Of a stretch of 64,000 nt of DNA, positions 33,961 through 48,300 are shown one piece after another. Position 1 is the stretch's first letter, and each line of letters starts with the position of its first letter. Both the position numbers and the translations under genes were made by a program. Source of the stretch: Cornus controversa (taxonomy: Eukaryota; Streptophyta; Magnoliopsida; Cornales; Cornaceae); NCBI GenBank assembly GCA_026545225.1, contig CM048853.1, forward strand, positions 49,153,755 through 49,217,754. The letters run 5' to 3'. The notes beneath the pieces were generated by a model. It had not been told where the DNA came from and did not search any database. It was given only the letters and a program-made list of their open reading frames with translations.

Positions 33961-35504
33961 CTTTTCTCTCTCCGAACTTGTTAGGTTATGTGGCTTATAT
34001 TCAGCCGTTGATCTGATCGGAAATCAGTGGTCAAGATATGCTAGACATTTTAATGATTTATACTCTCGAGTAACCAGTTGTCGACTTGTCGTGAGTGATA
34101 CAATTTATTTTTTTTTTTGGGTAAAATTTTTTTTTTTTTTTTTGCATTTTTCGGTAAAATTAAATTAATACATTTTGACTACTAGGAATTTTGATACAAG
34201 AAATTTATTGTATAATCTTTATAATAATCTCTTTTAAATGGTGAGGTTCATATCTCGGAATCATATCACCTTTAAATTGTTTTCTTATAAAAGGACATAT
34301 AATCAAAATTAAAGAATGGGAGAAATCGTGAGTGTTTTAATGAAATACTCTCTCAGTTTAATATATATATATATATATAATATTATTGTTGTCATTGTTT
34401 ATATAAATATTAATTCGGTTAGCTTGGGTTATTCGACTTCTCTTTTCAAATTTAGGGCTAACTTTTTTTGTAGTACTATCTATTATCAATCTCATGCTAA
34501 AGTGTCACTCAATGTGCACTCATGTGAAATGAAATTCAACAAAAAAAAAAAAAAAAAAAGCAATAATGACTCTAATAAATAAAATTATAATTGAATCACA
34601 ATGATTAAATTCATAAATCCAAATGACTGCCACGAGTAGGCCCAATGAGTCCAATTCTAACTCTAATAACTTCGGATCCAATATATTTTTCAAATCTCCT
34701 CTTCTTTTTTTCTTCTATACCTTAGTGTATTTTTAAAGTAAAATAAAAAAAATAGATTAGACATCCTTGTAGAAAGAAGGATATAACACTTCCTTTATTT
34801 GTTAAAAGAGAAGAGAAAAGAGAGATTAATAATATTGAATTTATTTAATAATTATGAATGGCAGAATTGTAATTTAAATTTTTTTTATTACATCATCACT
34901 TCTCTTCCTTTCTCGCTTCCGTCTATATATGAAGGGAAGAAAATTTGTAACTCAAGAAAAAGTACTCATCCATTATCTTTTCTCTTCCCTCCTTATCTTC
35001 TCTTTATCAAACAAAAGAAATTTATTTCTTCTTTTCTATCTTTCCTTCGCCCATCTTTCTTCCTTCCTACCAAATGGTTAATGTTCCCTTGAAATCTATG
35101 ATTTCATTTTGTAGTGAAGGATTTAGAAGGACAAAATCGAAAACAAAAAGAGGGCTAGTGGAGTGTGTCATAATTTATGAAAATAGAACAAAAGAATAGG
35201 AAGAGAGTAACTTTCATCATGTTTAGTTTATGTGATAAATAGACTTTTTGACTTTCTGGTTGACAAAATATTGTGTTGAGTTGTGTTGAGTTTTGTCGAT
35301 TATTGTGCTGCTGACACTTGACCCTACTTCTTACTTCTAATAAATGTATGTGAAATGACATTATTTTAATTCAATTAACGAGAATCAAGTATAAATTAAC
35401 AGGATTGTTTTTATAGAAAAAGTAAAGAGCATTTATCATTTATAATAACAAGAGAAGAAAAGGCAAAAGTTTAATAGTGCACTTCATAGTGGGATGAAAC
35501 CTTT

Positions 35505-35539
<35 letters not shown>

Positions 35540-36322
35540 TATGAACTTCATTGTGAATTTTGTTGTTTCTATTATTTCTAGCTCTAGCTCGATTCAAACA
35601 CTCAACCTCTCTCCTTTGTAGAAGAAAAATCATACAATCTAAATTAATACCCATTGGTTCCTTTTCTTAGTTATTCCTTCTTTCTTTTCCATCTAAAATG
35701 GAAAATGGAACAAGGAGCGACTCCCCCCACCACAGAGTATCATCACAACATTCCTTGTCCTTTAATTACCCTCATCCCTGCATCACACTCGCACCAATTC
35801 TAATGACATGTCCCAAACTTTGTTTTCTATCTTCACTCCATCAAGTTCTAAGGATATAAAGACAGCTAAACAAGCTTTAGTGCTATTAAAGTTCACCCAT
35901 CCACATTTTGCTAGTCATCTGCCATAAAACAACCCAGGTAAACATTTTGGTAGTAAATTACAAGACATGAATAAATAAAATATCACAATATGCAAACAAC
36001 TGTGGTAAAATTAGATTTGAATGTGTAAGTGATTACTTAAACCAATAAGAGGATTCAGTAATCTTTTCAACAACTTCCAGCCACTGCTCTTGTTTCATTG
36101 CACATAAGAAACATCAGAGTATAATAATTTAGACATGTCAAAATCCCAACTTATAAACCTGATAAGAGGTCATTCGGAAAATCTCTGCAGCTGAGCAAGC
36201 TTGTTGGTCATGGCTTTTTTGCTGCAAAAAATACAACAGTATGGAGGCTCTATACAAACTCAGTCCATAACACACAATAGCTCGGACCAAGCATCAAAAT
36301 CTACATTCGTCTGTAGAACTTA
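33961..36322. other. Intergenic region and presumed 3' UTR of the channel gene
   Basis: AT-rich with homopolymer runs (T at 34106-34141, A near 34541) and TA repeats near 34360. No coding region was recognised. The last few hundred bases before 36323 probably include the 3' UTR of the minus-strand channel gene. Confidence 0.5.
35504..35541. repeat. (TATACA)n microsatellite
   Basis: Hexanucleotide units ATACAT repeat about six times, the clearest short repeat in this intergenic region. Confidence 0.85.
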
Positions 36323-39300
36323 TTATGAATTCAGTAATGGCAGTGTAGAGCTTGATTCCGAAGATGACAAGTTCACCGGCCGCAAACAAGGCGGGCAATA
36401 TGCATCAAGCGCATTCTCGTAATTAGTATTCATCATACCATTCTTCTCGTCAAGTTCATCGTTTTTCATAGCATCCTGGCCACAAAGATACCTCAGTTAC
36501 TGTTGTAAAAATAATATCATAGATTCATTTTGCAACAACATCAACAGCATGTCACTCTATTTAACAAAATGTTAATTACAAAGTTTCTTTATTTGGTATT
36601 ATGGGTTAAGACTTATTTAAACTCATCGATAGTGAAATTGAATTAGCAATTTTAATTAAATTCAGCAAAATGGGTCCAATTGATATTCCCTCTGTCTTGA
36701 CTTAATTTTGACACCTCCAACTTATACATATTTAATCCCCTTGCAGTGTTGCTAAAGCTTTAAATAAAATTCGATACAACAAGAGATAACAAGATTTTGT
36801 AATGCTCCAACATAGACCTCAGTGCAAATAAAAAAAATTGAAAATTAATTGGAAAACTAAATTGCTATTGACTACTAGTACGGCGGTAACTACAGGACAA
36901 GTTTGCCAGCTGTTAGAAATGGTGAAAAATTTTCAAGCGATTACAATTATACGAGGCACAAGCAAACCAATTAATTTATGCTTTTTAGGTCATTGAGAAA
37001 ATATTTACCCTCCCCCCCCCCCCCCCCCCCCCTTGATAGGTATATGTAGCCCCCTGCTTATTTGACCCCCCCCCCCCCAAAAAAAAAAGGGAAGAAAATA
37101 AAAGAAACATTGAGATCTAGATATATTTGGAATTGGTGGGCAACCTCAAAAACTCATTGAGATACTGGTGTTCCTACTTCCTAATATTAAGCAAATAATG
37201 AACCTCACATTGTTGCTCAAGTTTTAAATATGATCCAACAAAAGATAACAAGATTTCATAATGCTCCAACTTTGACCTCAGTGCAATTAAAAGAAAATTG
37301 AAAATTATTTGGAAAGCTAAATTGCTATTGACTACTAGTTGCCAACCCAAGTAGTTGCGAAAAGGCTTGGTGGTGGTGGTGGTGGTGGTTGTATGGTGAT
37401 GCAATACGCCTCTTTGGTAGCATCACAGTTTTGGAACGTGCAAGGTTCAAGTCTTTGTTGAGATGCCAATGTGTCTATTGCTTATCAAACCATAACTTTA
37501 AAAAAAAAAAAGAAAGGAATCCTGGCATGTCATAATAACACTATAGACACCCCTCTTTGCCCCTACCCATTTAAAAAGGGGTAAATTGGTAACTTCCACC
37601 GAGAAAGGGATGAAATCATAATTTCGAACCCTAACCCATCTAAGTTTGATTAAACTAGAAAACAGGCCAATTCGATTATCAAATCAAAAAATGGACCCCG
37701 CCAATGCTTCTGGAACGTGCCAAAACCTTGGGGTAAAAAAAAAAATTGCGAAAGGGTCCGCAGCTCCAAGTTGACGATCTAGACTCGTTCGGCTCTCCTC
37801 GTCTCACTCGAATTTTGTGATCAGATCTCCTCGTCTCAGATATCTCGCTCGAACCTTTGTGACCATATAATTCAGGGGAGCATTTACACCAAATCTCCTC
37901 ATTTATTGTCATCTTGTTATCATTGCAAAGTTATTTTTTGGTATGCTTAAATGTATATTGTTAGTGATATGCCACATTTTTTGATCAAGTGTTTAGGATT
38001 ATGTTCCTCACTCTTGCAGACTTATAGTTCATTCAACCACAATTTGTCTTGACAACTTCGTATTTAATTTCAACTTGGACCCTTGCGTTAAAATCCCCAT
38101 GTACTAACTTGAGGGAGAGTGTTAGAGAATATCATTATAGGAGTTATTTAATCCCTTGACAGAATATTGATAGAAGTGATTCATGGGAGTGATTTTAGGA
38201 ATCCTCAATCAATATATTTCTCATATTTATCACATGTTTGTATTATTTCACTGATAAATAAGTAGTCATTTGGGCTTTGTGTGCCGTGGATATAGGCCAT
38301 AATGGCCGAACACGTTATATTCTTGTGTTGTTCATGCTTAATTTCTCTCTTCAATTTTATTTTTCTTGACAAAAAAAAAAAAACTCCCAAAGAGGGAGGG
38401 TGGGGAACCTGCTCTTTGAAACTCAGCCATATTGTCAGGGGAGGTTGGAAAGACAACCTTGAGATATAAGCAATTGAAGGCTTATAGGAATAAAGCTAAA
38501 TATTATATACTCAATAAATTTCCTAGAATCAACAAACAAACAATCTGTCTAGACAACTATACAAAGCTTTTTATGCTGGTTCTTAAGCCAAAAAAAAAAG
38601 CCTGGATGGCAAAATATTCAGCCTTCTCAACACCCAATCTCGAATTGCTCTATTCGAACTCCTTAAATTTTATATCACAATAAGAAAACAGTGTTGGAAA
38701 TTATAATTTTTAGTTTTCTAAAGCTGCCCAAAATTGTAGGGATAGCTGAAAGTATCCTTTTGACTGCAATTTTTCTTTTCTTGGAAATTTTTATTCTTCC
38801 CTCATGGTTTTCAGCAAACGAAGAACACCAAAGACATAATCTTTTTCCACATATGCTATTTAAGGAAAGAAAGATATGTAGTTATACAGATGAATGACAC
38901 CAACGGCACAATATGAAACAAACAAAAGATCAAATTAAATTGAATTGAAGTGATAGATTATTTACCTTTATGGGTCATTTCTAAAATATGCATTCTAAAC
39001 CTATTCAAATACAGAACAAAAAACAATACATATTCAATTTTACCTGGAGTGAGTAATAGTAAAATGTAGGTTGAAAACGGAACTTGCAGTACTCGTTGAA
39101 CATTAAAGTTAACAAGAGCAATGGTATTGTAGCAAAGGATGCAGAGGGCTTTGACTTCAGTCCGAATAGACCAATCATAGTGATTTGTGCAAGTATTATT
39201 GCAGAAAGTATCTGGTGATGAATGTGTGGCCAATATTGCCCACATGTCTCATAAACAGTTTCATATACATCTTGGATCTGCAAGGAAATATATCATAACC

Positions 39301-42300
39301 ATTGTTGTTGTCAGCATTCTAATGTTATTATCATTATCATTATATAGAACATTTATACACATAGATGAAGTGACCAAGTTAAATGAAAAATAAATACATA
39401 ACCAACTAAAGAAAAGAAAAAAATCTGTGCACTAGGAGATGAGCAGACCATTAAAGGAATGGATTAAAACTGTTGATTACACTAAAGTGAAAATGCTTTT
39501 TCTAATGGTGACAGCATGGAATTAGTTTTCAGCAGAAACTGATACTATATTACACTTAAAAGGAAGTATTTAGATTTAACTTGAGATAATATTTCATCAA
39601 CAGTGAAATAGTCCCTGTAAGTTCCACTTCCATGGTCTATCAAATAAAATCAACAACACTTGAAGCACAATTGTCTTAAAGAAATAAATGGTTTCTCATT
39701 GCAAAGATGTGCTAGTGTCATAGATTTTTTATGTTGTTAATTAAGAGCACATTGAAGCTCATGCACTACATAATTTTGAATTTATTCAAGAACAAGAGAC
39801 ATGTATTATTGACCAAGAACAATGTTGTTGACCCAAGGTTTCAAACCAAGGGTGTATGAGATATTTTGTAGATAGCAAATCATTGAAGGTGTTGAATTTA
39901 TTGTCTACATGAGTTTATGCTAAACGGGTAATAATCAATCTAACTCAAGTGAGCTCATGGATCAATGGCATAAGGCCAAGAAGGATCCAATGCTTAATGA
40001 TGACATGGAAAAGCTCAAAAAGACATTGAAGTTAAAGATGACATTCTAAAGCTCAAAAGACGAAGTCAATGATGAAGACTTCAACCCAAAGGTTATTATT
40101 AAAGACTTAGGTAGATAGTCTTGGGTGAGTGTTAGACTTAAAGTTGTTCTTGAAGGAACTTACTTAAAAGCTCAACTCTTGACTTAGTGTACTCTAGGAC
40201 TCAATGCTTTTCATGCATTTCATTCAATAGTCTCTATACCCTTAGCTTTCGGCCATGAACTTCATTGACTTATTTCATAAGGCCTTTGTTGGGTTTGAGT
40301 TGATTCAAGCTTGCATAAGCTTTGAAAGAACTCTTGATCTAGCAAAATCTAGGACCCACACCTGAAATGAATCACATCACTTAAAGGTCCCTAGAACTAT
40401 TGGCTTAGGGTTTGAATTTGATTAACTCACTTCATAAAGCCTTAGTTCACATTGAGATTGCTCCAATTTGATATAATCTTCAAAATCTCAATTCTACACT
40501 GAGTGAAGTCAAGGACCTTATATCAAATTGTTTCATGTCGTTTTAGTGGTCCCTAGATTCAAAGAATTAGGACTTGAACTGAATTAAATCTATTTCTGAA
40601 GTCCTAGATTGATAGAAAAAAGAATTGAGCCTATGTTGAACTTAGAAAGAGAACATAAGTCGACTACTCTATGAGCACCAGTTGACCCATTTATTCCAGT
40701 GTCATCTCTAGTCTGAAGCTTGCATTAATCAGCCGACTTATATTGGTATACCATTCGACTCATTCAGACCAGGAGGTTGGCCATTATTGACTTCTGACTG
40801 ATCTCAAAGGACCAGTTGGCTGGTTGTGTCCGAAGAGTTAAAAAATCTAAGGACAAGAAGAATCAGTCGACTCATATACATGGATTAGCAGACTAGTCTA
40901 GCCAAACCAGTCAACTGCTTTCGATGAATTTCAAAATTTAACGACTAGTTTAGCAGTCCCAATATATGCTAAATGCTTCTAACGACTATATTTTTAAATG
41001 GGACCATAAATACTCCTCGTAAAAAACATTTACAAGAGAGATATCTATCATAATGCACACACTTCATCATCTCTTGTTGGTAGACACTACCATTGAGCTT
41101 AAAAGATAAAAATCATTCATTGGTAGCAAGTACTAGCAACCACCAATGAGCCAAACACTTGAACATCATTCATAGTGGTTAAATTCTAGAGATGAGCTTT
41201 TATTTGAGCACTTCATTTGTAACTCTAGGTATGTGAGCTTAAATGTGTATATCTATCTTTTGAGAGAGATCATTGTAACACTCCAAACTTCAATTGTTTA
41301 TCTATTGAGAGTGAATAGACCAAGTGAAGGTAATTGCACTTGGCAAGGGAGCTAGAAAAGCTTGTAAAGGTGTACTCTGTACCTATAAGTGAGAGTGGAT
41401 AATGCTCTCCACCCGCAAGAGTAAGCAACTTAAGTGTACTCTTTACCCGCAAGTGAGAGTGGATAGGTGTGCTCTCCACCGCAAGTGAGAGAAAATTAGA
41501 TTTTCTTTTCATAAGTAAGTGAGAGTGGTCAGGTTCGCTCTCCACCTGTAAGAGAGAATATTTGTAAAGGTTTGGTCTTTGCTTGTAAGAAGAGCCTCGT
41601 AGTGGATTTGGGAATCCTCGAGAGGGTATCTTGAGGTGTGGACGGAGGCCTGAGTGCCGAACTACGTTACGTCTTTGGTGTTAGCTTCTCTTATCCCTCA
41701 TCCTTTTAATTTTTGATAATGTTTGTTTAATTTTATTTATTTATCTTATACTTGTTAGAGAGTTTGGGTTACTAAGGGTGTTTTTGTCTTCTTATTATAT
41801 TTCTTTATTATTGAAGAGAGTATAAAAGGTTTTGTATTTAGGTATGAGTTCTCCTCTCATAAACCCTAATACATAATTAGATCAATCTCAACTTGGTATC
41901 AGAGCAGGATCAAAACCTAGAATTCATTCCTATTCACTTGGCCAACATCAGAGAGGAGTGACGTCAGCATACAGGTGTTGACGTCATGCTGACGTCATGA
42001 TGACGTCATCATTTACAGGTCGAAAACCATACAATCTGGTTCGCCTGAATTTTCCAAGAATTATGGTGGTGTTTATTTCATGATTTGAAGCAGATTGATA
42101 GGAGTTTTGAATTTTCGAAACTTTTTCTGAGTTTGGGTTTCGTTTTTTGCGATCTGTGATTTGAAGGCTTTCCGATGGATTTTGTTGGTTTGGATTCCTC
42201 CAGAGGGTGTCGCCTAGCCCTAGCAAAGGCTCGTGTGGTGGTTGTTGGTTCCTTGAATGGTTTTTGAAGTGTTTTTGGTCAATTTGAAGGCTCGGCTGTA

Positions 42301-45300
42301 GCGTTAAGCTTCTGTTCCTTGCGTATGCTGCTGTTCCATGGCTGGTCTGACTGCTGCAGAGGTTGTGGGGACTTGGGCATGACCAAATTAGATGATCCCT
42401 TGTCTCTTTGATCAAATCTGATTCCTATATGCTCCTTTAACTCATTTTTTTTTGTTCAACTTTGTTTTCTTTATTTCCATTGTTCTTCTTGAGTGAATCT
42501 GACATATAATCATGGCTGATAATCAACCACAACCCGTCAAGACTGATGATATGCCTCGGTCTATTACCTCAGAAAAATTGAATGGTCTTAATTACCTTGC
42601 TTGGGCTCATGCTGTGCAAGTTTTCCTTCGTGGGCGAAAGAAAATTAAGTATTTAACAGAAGAAATTCCTGCAGACACAAAGAAACATGAGGATTGGATT
42701 TGTGAGGATTCCATTGTTATGGGATGGTTGTGGCACAACATGGAATCCAATATTGCCTCTACTGTTGCTTTTTGCGATTCCTCTAAGAAGATTTGGGAGT
42801 CTCTTGCCGAATCTTTTTCGCAACAGAGTAATGTCTCTCGGGTGTATGAGTTGTATGAGAAGATTTTTGCTTCTAGGCAGTCTGGGAAATCTTTGTCCGA
42901 GTATTACAGCATGCTTAAGAATTTGTGGGATCAATTATTGCAGTATCGTCTGTTTACCACTGATTTAGAACAACAGAAGCGCCATTGGGAAGAGTTTATG
43001 ATTGCTTCATTGTTGTCTGGTTTGGACTCTGATCTTCGTGGCTTTAAAGATCAGATTCTTGCTAGCGAGAAATTGCCCACTGCTGCTAATGCATATTCTC
43101 GCTTATTGAGGTCTTCCTTAGGGCAACATTCCATTGTGCCTCCTTCTGAGTCGTCTGCCTTAGTCTCTAGCGGCGGTGGTCGTGGTAATTCTCGTGGTAG
43201 CTTTAGTGGTGGTCGTAGCAGTCGTGGCTTTCGTGGTAGTTTTCGTGGTGGTGGTCGTTCTAGTGGACGTGGTGACAGGAAGTGTGATCATTGTGGTGGT
43301 ACCAATCCTAGTACCTCTCCCTTTCAGCTCACTCCTCGTGTTTTTGGCTGTGTCGCTTTTGCTCATGTTTTGGATCCTGGTCGTGACAAATTGTCTCCTC
43401 GTGCTCGTAAATGTGTTTTCCTTGGATACTCCCATACTCAAAAGGGATATCGATGTTATAGTCCCGAGTCTCGTCGATACTATGTGACTGCCGATGTTAC
43501 TTTTTTTGAATCTACTAGTTTTTTTTCCTCGTCTGGTCAACGTCTGTCTCTTGATCTTATCTCTGCTCGTCAGGGGGAGCCTTCCTCGTCCTCCCCATTG
43601 CCATTACCCTTAACCTCCTCGTCTGATTCCTCATTGCCTTCTCATCCTCCACTGCAGGTTTATCAGCGATCTAAATCTCGGCCCGTTGTTTCCTTTGGTC
43701 CGGACACCACTCTTCTTCGGGAGATGGGTGTTGCAGTTCCTGCTCCTATGCCTATGCACTGTGATAACCAAGCGGCCATTTTTATTGCTAGCAATCCTGT
43801 TTTTCACGAGCGCACCAAGCATATTGAGGTTGATTGTCATTTCATTCGTGATTTGTTGATGCAGAAGCATATTGTTACCCCCTAGATTTGTTCCGATGAT
43901 CAGCTGGGGGATATTTTTACGAAACCATTGGCACGTGGTGCTTTTCAGAGGTTGTGTTTCAAGCTGGGCATGTTCAATCTGTATGCTCCAGCTTGAGGGG
44001 GAGTGTTAGAGAGTTTGGGTTACTAAGGGTGTTTTTGTCTTCTTATTATATTTCTTTATTATTGAAGAGAGTATAAAAGGTTTTGTATTTAGGTATGAGA
44101 GACATACAACAATAATATACAAAAGACTTTTCTTCTCCTTCTTTTCTTCTTCTTCTTCTTCTTCTTCTCCTCTCATAAACCCTAATACATAATTAGATCA
44201 ATCTCAACTATACTCAATTGTTGCTTAATTGACTATATGCCATACTAAACCAAGCAACATAAATGACATGTTAAGATCAATTTCTTGCTTTCATCTTTTC
44301 ATGTATCATTAATCATTTTGCCTTATATTTGTTAGATAATATATTTAATATTACGTTCCTTACTATTTTGGTTTTATCCTAAATCACCTAGGATTTCTTA
44401 TATCTTTTCCTAAACCATCTAGGACTAGGATTTCTTGTCTCCTAAGTTTACTTAGTATTCAAGATTATGTGCCTATAAATAGGCCTTTATGTATTGTTCA
44501 TAATATATCAAATCAATAAATATAATTCTTTTTCTTTATTTCTAACATGGTGTTGGGGCTTACCAATTCCTGGTAGTCTTCATTATTCATCGCCCTCACT
44601 CAGTAAATCATAGAAAATAGCTTCCGCCTTATATATACATATCTGTGTTTTACAGCCACCAACTTTATTACCTAGCTTTTCCTCGGTGACTATGTCCAAG
44701 ACAAGGTTGTTTCACCAATCCACTAGTTTTGGTGTATGTTCTCCTGCTAGTTTCACGTGACGTCTCCAACACCGCACTCATTGTTATGTATTATGTCTCT
44801 AATTCTAGTCTAATAAGGTTTTCTATTTTAGAGTTGTATTTTATTAGGTAATTCCTTATTAGGAAAGTTTTGGAGTCCAAGGGATCGTAATCCTTGTCCA
44901 CCAGGGAATTGGGTTTAGAGCTCTATAAATAGATGCCTAGGGTATGGTTGAGACTTGTGAGTTGAGAGAGATGTAATCTTATAAGGGAGTTGATGGGTAG
45001 AGAGAGTTATAGGTTTGGTAGAGTGAAACACTGAGAGCGAGAGTGAGTCTCGTGGATTGGTACATGGTAAAGAACTCTGAGACAAGAGCTTATGTAGATG
45101 GTCCAGTTTTGTGTATTTTTTACTATTGTAATATCGCTCTGGAATTGTAATGGAATCTTTTCTCATCCGTGGACGTAGGCCACGTTGTGCTGAACCACGT
45201 ATATCTTTTGTTTTGTGTGAGATTGGTTATAATTTATTTTTGCACTTCCGTTGTTCCCAACAAGTGGTATCAGAGCCGATGGTTCATGTTGGGACGTTCA

Positions 45301-48300
45301 ACCTTTATTCAAAAAAGTTTCAGAAAACACAAGAAGTTTCAATTAGTGCTGCAATATGTTTCAATTGCAGGTGGAGTCAATCAATCGATTTGTTTGGTCA
45401 TGATAGTCAGAAAATCATGATGAATTACATGACATAGAGCTCGAGAATTCAAGGTGGAGCCTTAGAGGTTTGATTAATCGAGTAGCATACAATGGGGACA
45501 ATCAGATTAGTGCGAGATTGAAGCCACATGAGTGTCTAATTCAATGCTGTGGGAAGCGATGATTGACTTGATGGAATTTGAGCCAAGGTGGAGATTGTTA
45601 TGTATTATGTCTCTAATTCTAGTCTAATAAGGTTTTCTATTTTAGAGTTGTATTTTATTAGGTAATTCCTTATTAGGAAAGTTTTGGAGTCCAAGGGATT
45701 GTAATCCTTGTCCAACAAGGAATTCGGTTTAAAGCTCTATAAATAGATGCCTAGGGTATGGTTGAGACTTATGAGTTGAGAGAGATGTAATCTCATGAGG
45801 GAGTTGATGGGTAGAGAGAGTAATAGGTTTGGTAGAGTGAAACACTGATAGCGAGAGTGAGTCTCGTGGATTGGTACATGGTAAAGAACTCTGAGACAAG
45901 AGCTTATGTACACGGTCCAGTTTTGTGTATTATTTACTATTATAATATCTCCCTGGAATTGTAATGAAATCTCTTCTCATCCGTGGACGTAGGCCACGTT
46001 GTGCCAAACCACGTATATCTTTTGTTTTGTGTGAGATTGGTTATAATTTATTTTTGCACTTCCGCTGTTCCCAACACGGATCACCAGTCCACGATGAGCC
46101 ATGAAGAAACTTTGTCTTCTTGCGACGAGACTCTTGTTGTCCGTCAATTTGTTCTTCAAGAGTTTTGTTCTCCGGAGATTTTTTGGCCATTTTTTGGAAT
46201 GTGATGCCATGACACTTTTTTTTGACGAGTTCTTCATTTGCTACCATGAATCGATTGCTCTTTTGTTGTTGTTCTAGACTGGATCGAATGATTATTGTCG
46301 TGGGTTGGGCCATGTCGTTATCATCTTTTCGTTGTCGTCTTCACCGAAAAGATCCAAATCACTTGGCTTTTGTCAAACTGCATGCATTCAAAATTTTGTT
46401 CCAAACTCAAATTGGTTTCATATAACCCACCTTGAGTTTGAGGGGGATTGTTAAATAATATATTTAATATTATGTTCCTTACTATTTTGGTTTTATCCTA
46501 AATCACCTAGGATTTCTTATACCCTTTCCTAAATCATCTAGGACTAGGATTTCTTGTCTCCTAAGTTTACTTAGTCTTCAAGATTATGTGCCTATAAAAA
46601 GGCCTTTATGTATTGTTCATAATATATCAAATCAATAAATATAATTCTCTTTCTTTATTTCTAACAGTAATTAATAAAATTACATCTTTACTTTGACCAA
46701 TCAATCATTCAATCACAAACTTATCAATCAATTTAGGAACTAACTTAAGCACTCATTAATTCCTGAATCCATTCAAATATGATCTACATAATAAAAGGGA
46801 ATTAACTATTGAAAAAGTTAAGATTTTTTGTCATAGACCCAGTTTAACCACCCCCCCCCCCCCTCCCTTTCTTTTTCTTGGGTCAATACTTGGGCAACAA
46901 ATGCTACAAAATGAAATTCAATTTATTTCTTGGTTTTAAAGGAATGCAAGGGATAGCAGGACAGAAACATTGGGCCTTAAAGAAGGTATATGATTAAAAG
47001 GTGGAACTGAAGTCCTGCTCTTTCTTTTTTCCTTCTCCTGCTTAAGTTTTAGGCTATGAAACATGGACAAGGACATCGGATTCAGACACAACATGACACC
47101 GATAAGTCAACATGACAAATTTAAAACAATAATCGACTGTCATGTTATATATAATATTACTCCCTTATAAAAAGATATAGTCATGACAAACAAGTTTAAA
47201 AACTTTGGACTAAATTTGTCTCAATACATCTCATTATATTTCAAGTTTTCTTTAATGAATAAATTCTAAGTATTTGGAGTCCTTCTTTGCTCTTCCTAAC
47301 AATTATACTATGATATCACACTTAGAAAAGTAGCATTTCAATATTTGGAATTGGTTAGGCATGTGTCCCGAACTATTAGATACTTGGTCGGAGTATTTGA
47401 AGAGTATAAAATACGTCGTAGATATAAAAAAAGAATAGCTATTTTTAATTTACGGATAGATTTAAGAAGTATATGACACGTATCCACGAGTATCCGAGGT
47501 CTGCTACGGATAAGTCCACCTCATAGAAGTGTCCATACTTCATGGGTTCCAGGACATCAATTTCACACCACTAAAGTAGAAATGTAGCTTAGGGGGAAAA
47601 AAAGTACTCAATCAAAGCAGCTAATTACATGCATAAAAAGGAAATCTGAAAGTGCGACATATTAAATTTGCTTATTTGAAGAGTGAGAAATTCAACCTGG
47701 TTGATAAACACTACGTAGCCTAGAAGGAAGTAGCCAATTAGAAATGGGAGAAGCAATGGTGTGATGACTGCGTATACCACACCAATCAGTATCATGAGGG
47801 AAACAAAAGGAATCACTCTAAAATAAGGTACTGAAAAAAGATAAGGATTTTTCTTCTTTCTACGGCCCCATGTATGTGATTTTACAGTATCCCAAATGAG
47901 TAATCCAGGCTGAATAATCTCCAGAGAAAATCCTGCTAGCCCATTGGTCAAGATGTATGTGATAAAAAAGTCTGCCTGAAAGAAAAACAAAAGTAGAAAC
48001 TAGGTCTATAAGCTATTTTCTAAACCCACTACTGAGTTAACAAATAGAAAATTATCAAACAACGACAATAGTTCATTAAAGCATCCAAATAGCGAAATGT
48101 TTTAATGAGTATATCTAGTCAATATGTAGAGTAAACACTGGGAAATACTTATTTCATGTGCTATTTGTATTAATATTGTCATTTGTATCAAATCAGCCAA
48201 AAACCAGACCAGAGTATTATACAATAGATGAAAAGTGAAAGAAAAGGTAACATAATATAACAAGAAAGTCAATCAAGGCCAATAAAACTTACTTGGGCAG

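Larger units (their letters stand above)
39826..46899 (+). mobile_element. Solo LTR with later insertions, in channel-gene intron 8
   Basis: The sequence starts TGTTGACCCAAGG (39826) and ends CTTGGGCAACA (46899). Flanks are AATGT (39821-39825) and AATGC (46900-46904), a 5-bp target duplication with one change. Two later insertions (41753-44209 and 44330-46666) split it; without them it is about 2.3 kb. It has no coding text, a minisatellite, and a poly-C tract near the 3' end (46851-46863), so a solo LTR of a large copia-type family is the best reading. The missing internal region and second LTR fit unequal recombination. The family is not named. Confidence 0.6.

Noticed and set aside
34799-35092. 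97-codon plus-strand frame in the INTS9/channel intergenic region
   Set aside because: Low-complexity Lys/Phe/Leu text from AT- and CT-rich DNA; no domain, and no splice partners found.
41984-42415. 143-codon minus-strand frame
   Set aside because: Antisense to the leader of the copia derivative, between primer site and Gag.
43160-43540. 126-codon minus-strand frame rich in Thr/Arg
   Set aside because: Shadow of the Gly/Ser/Arg-rich Gag region of the copia derivative on the other strand.
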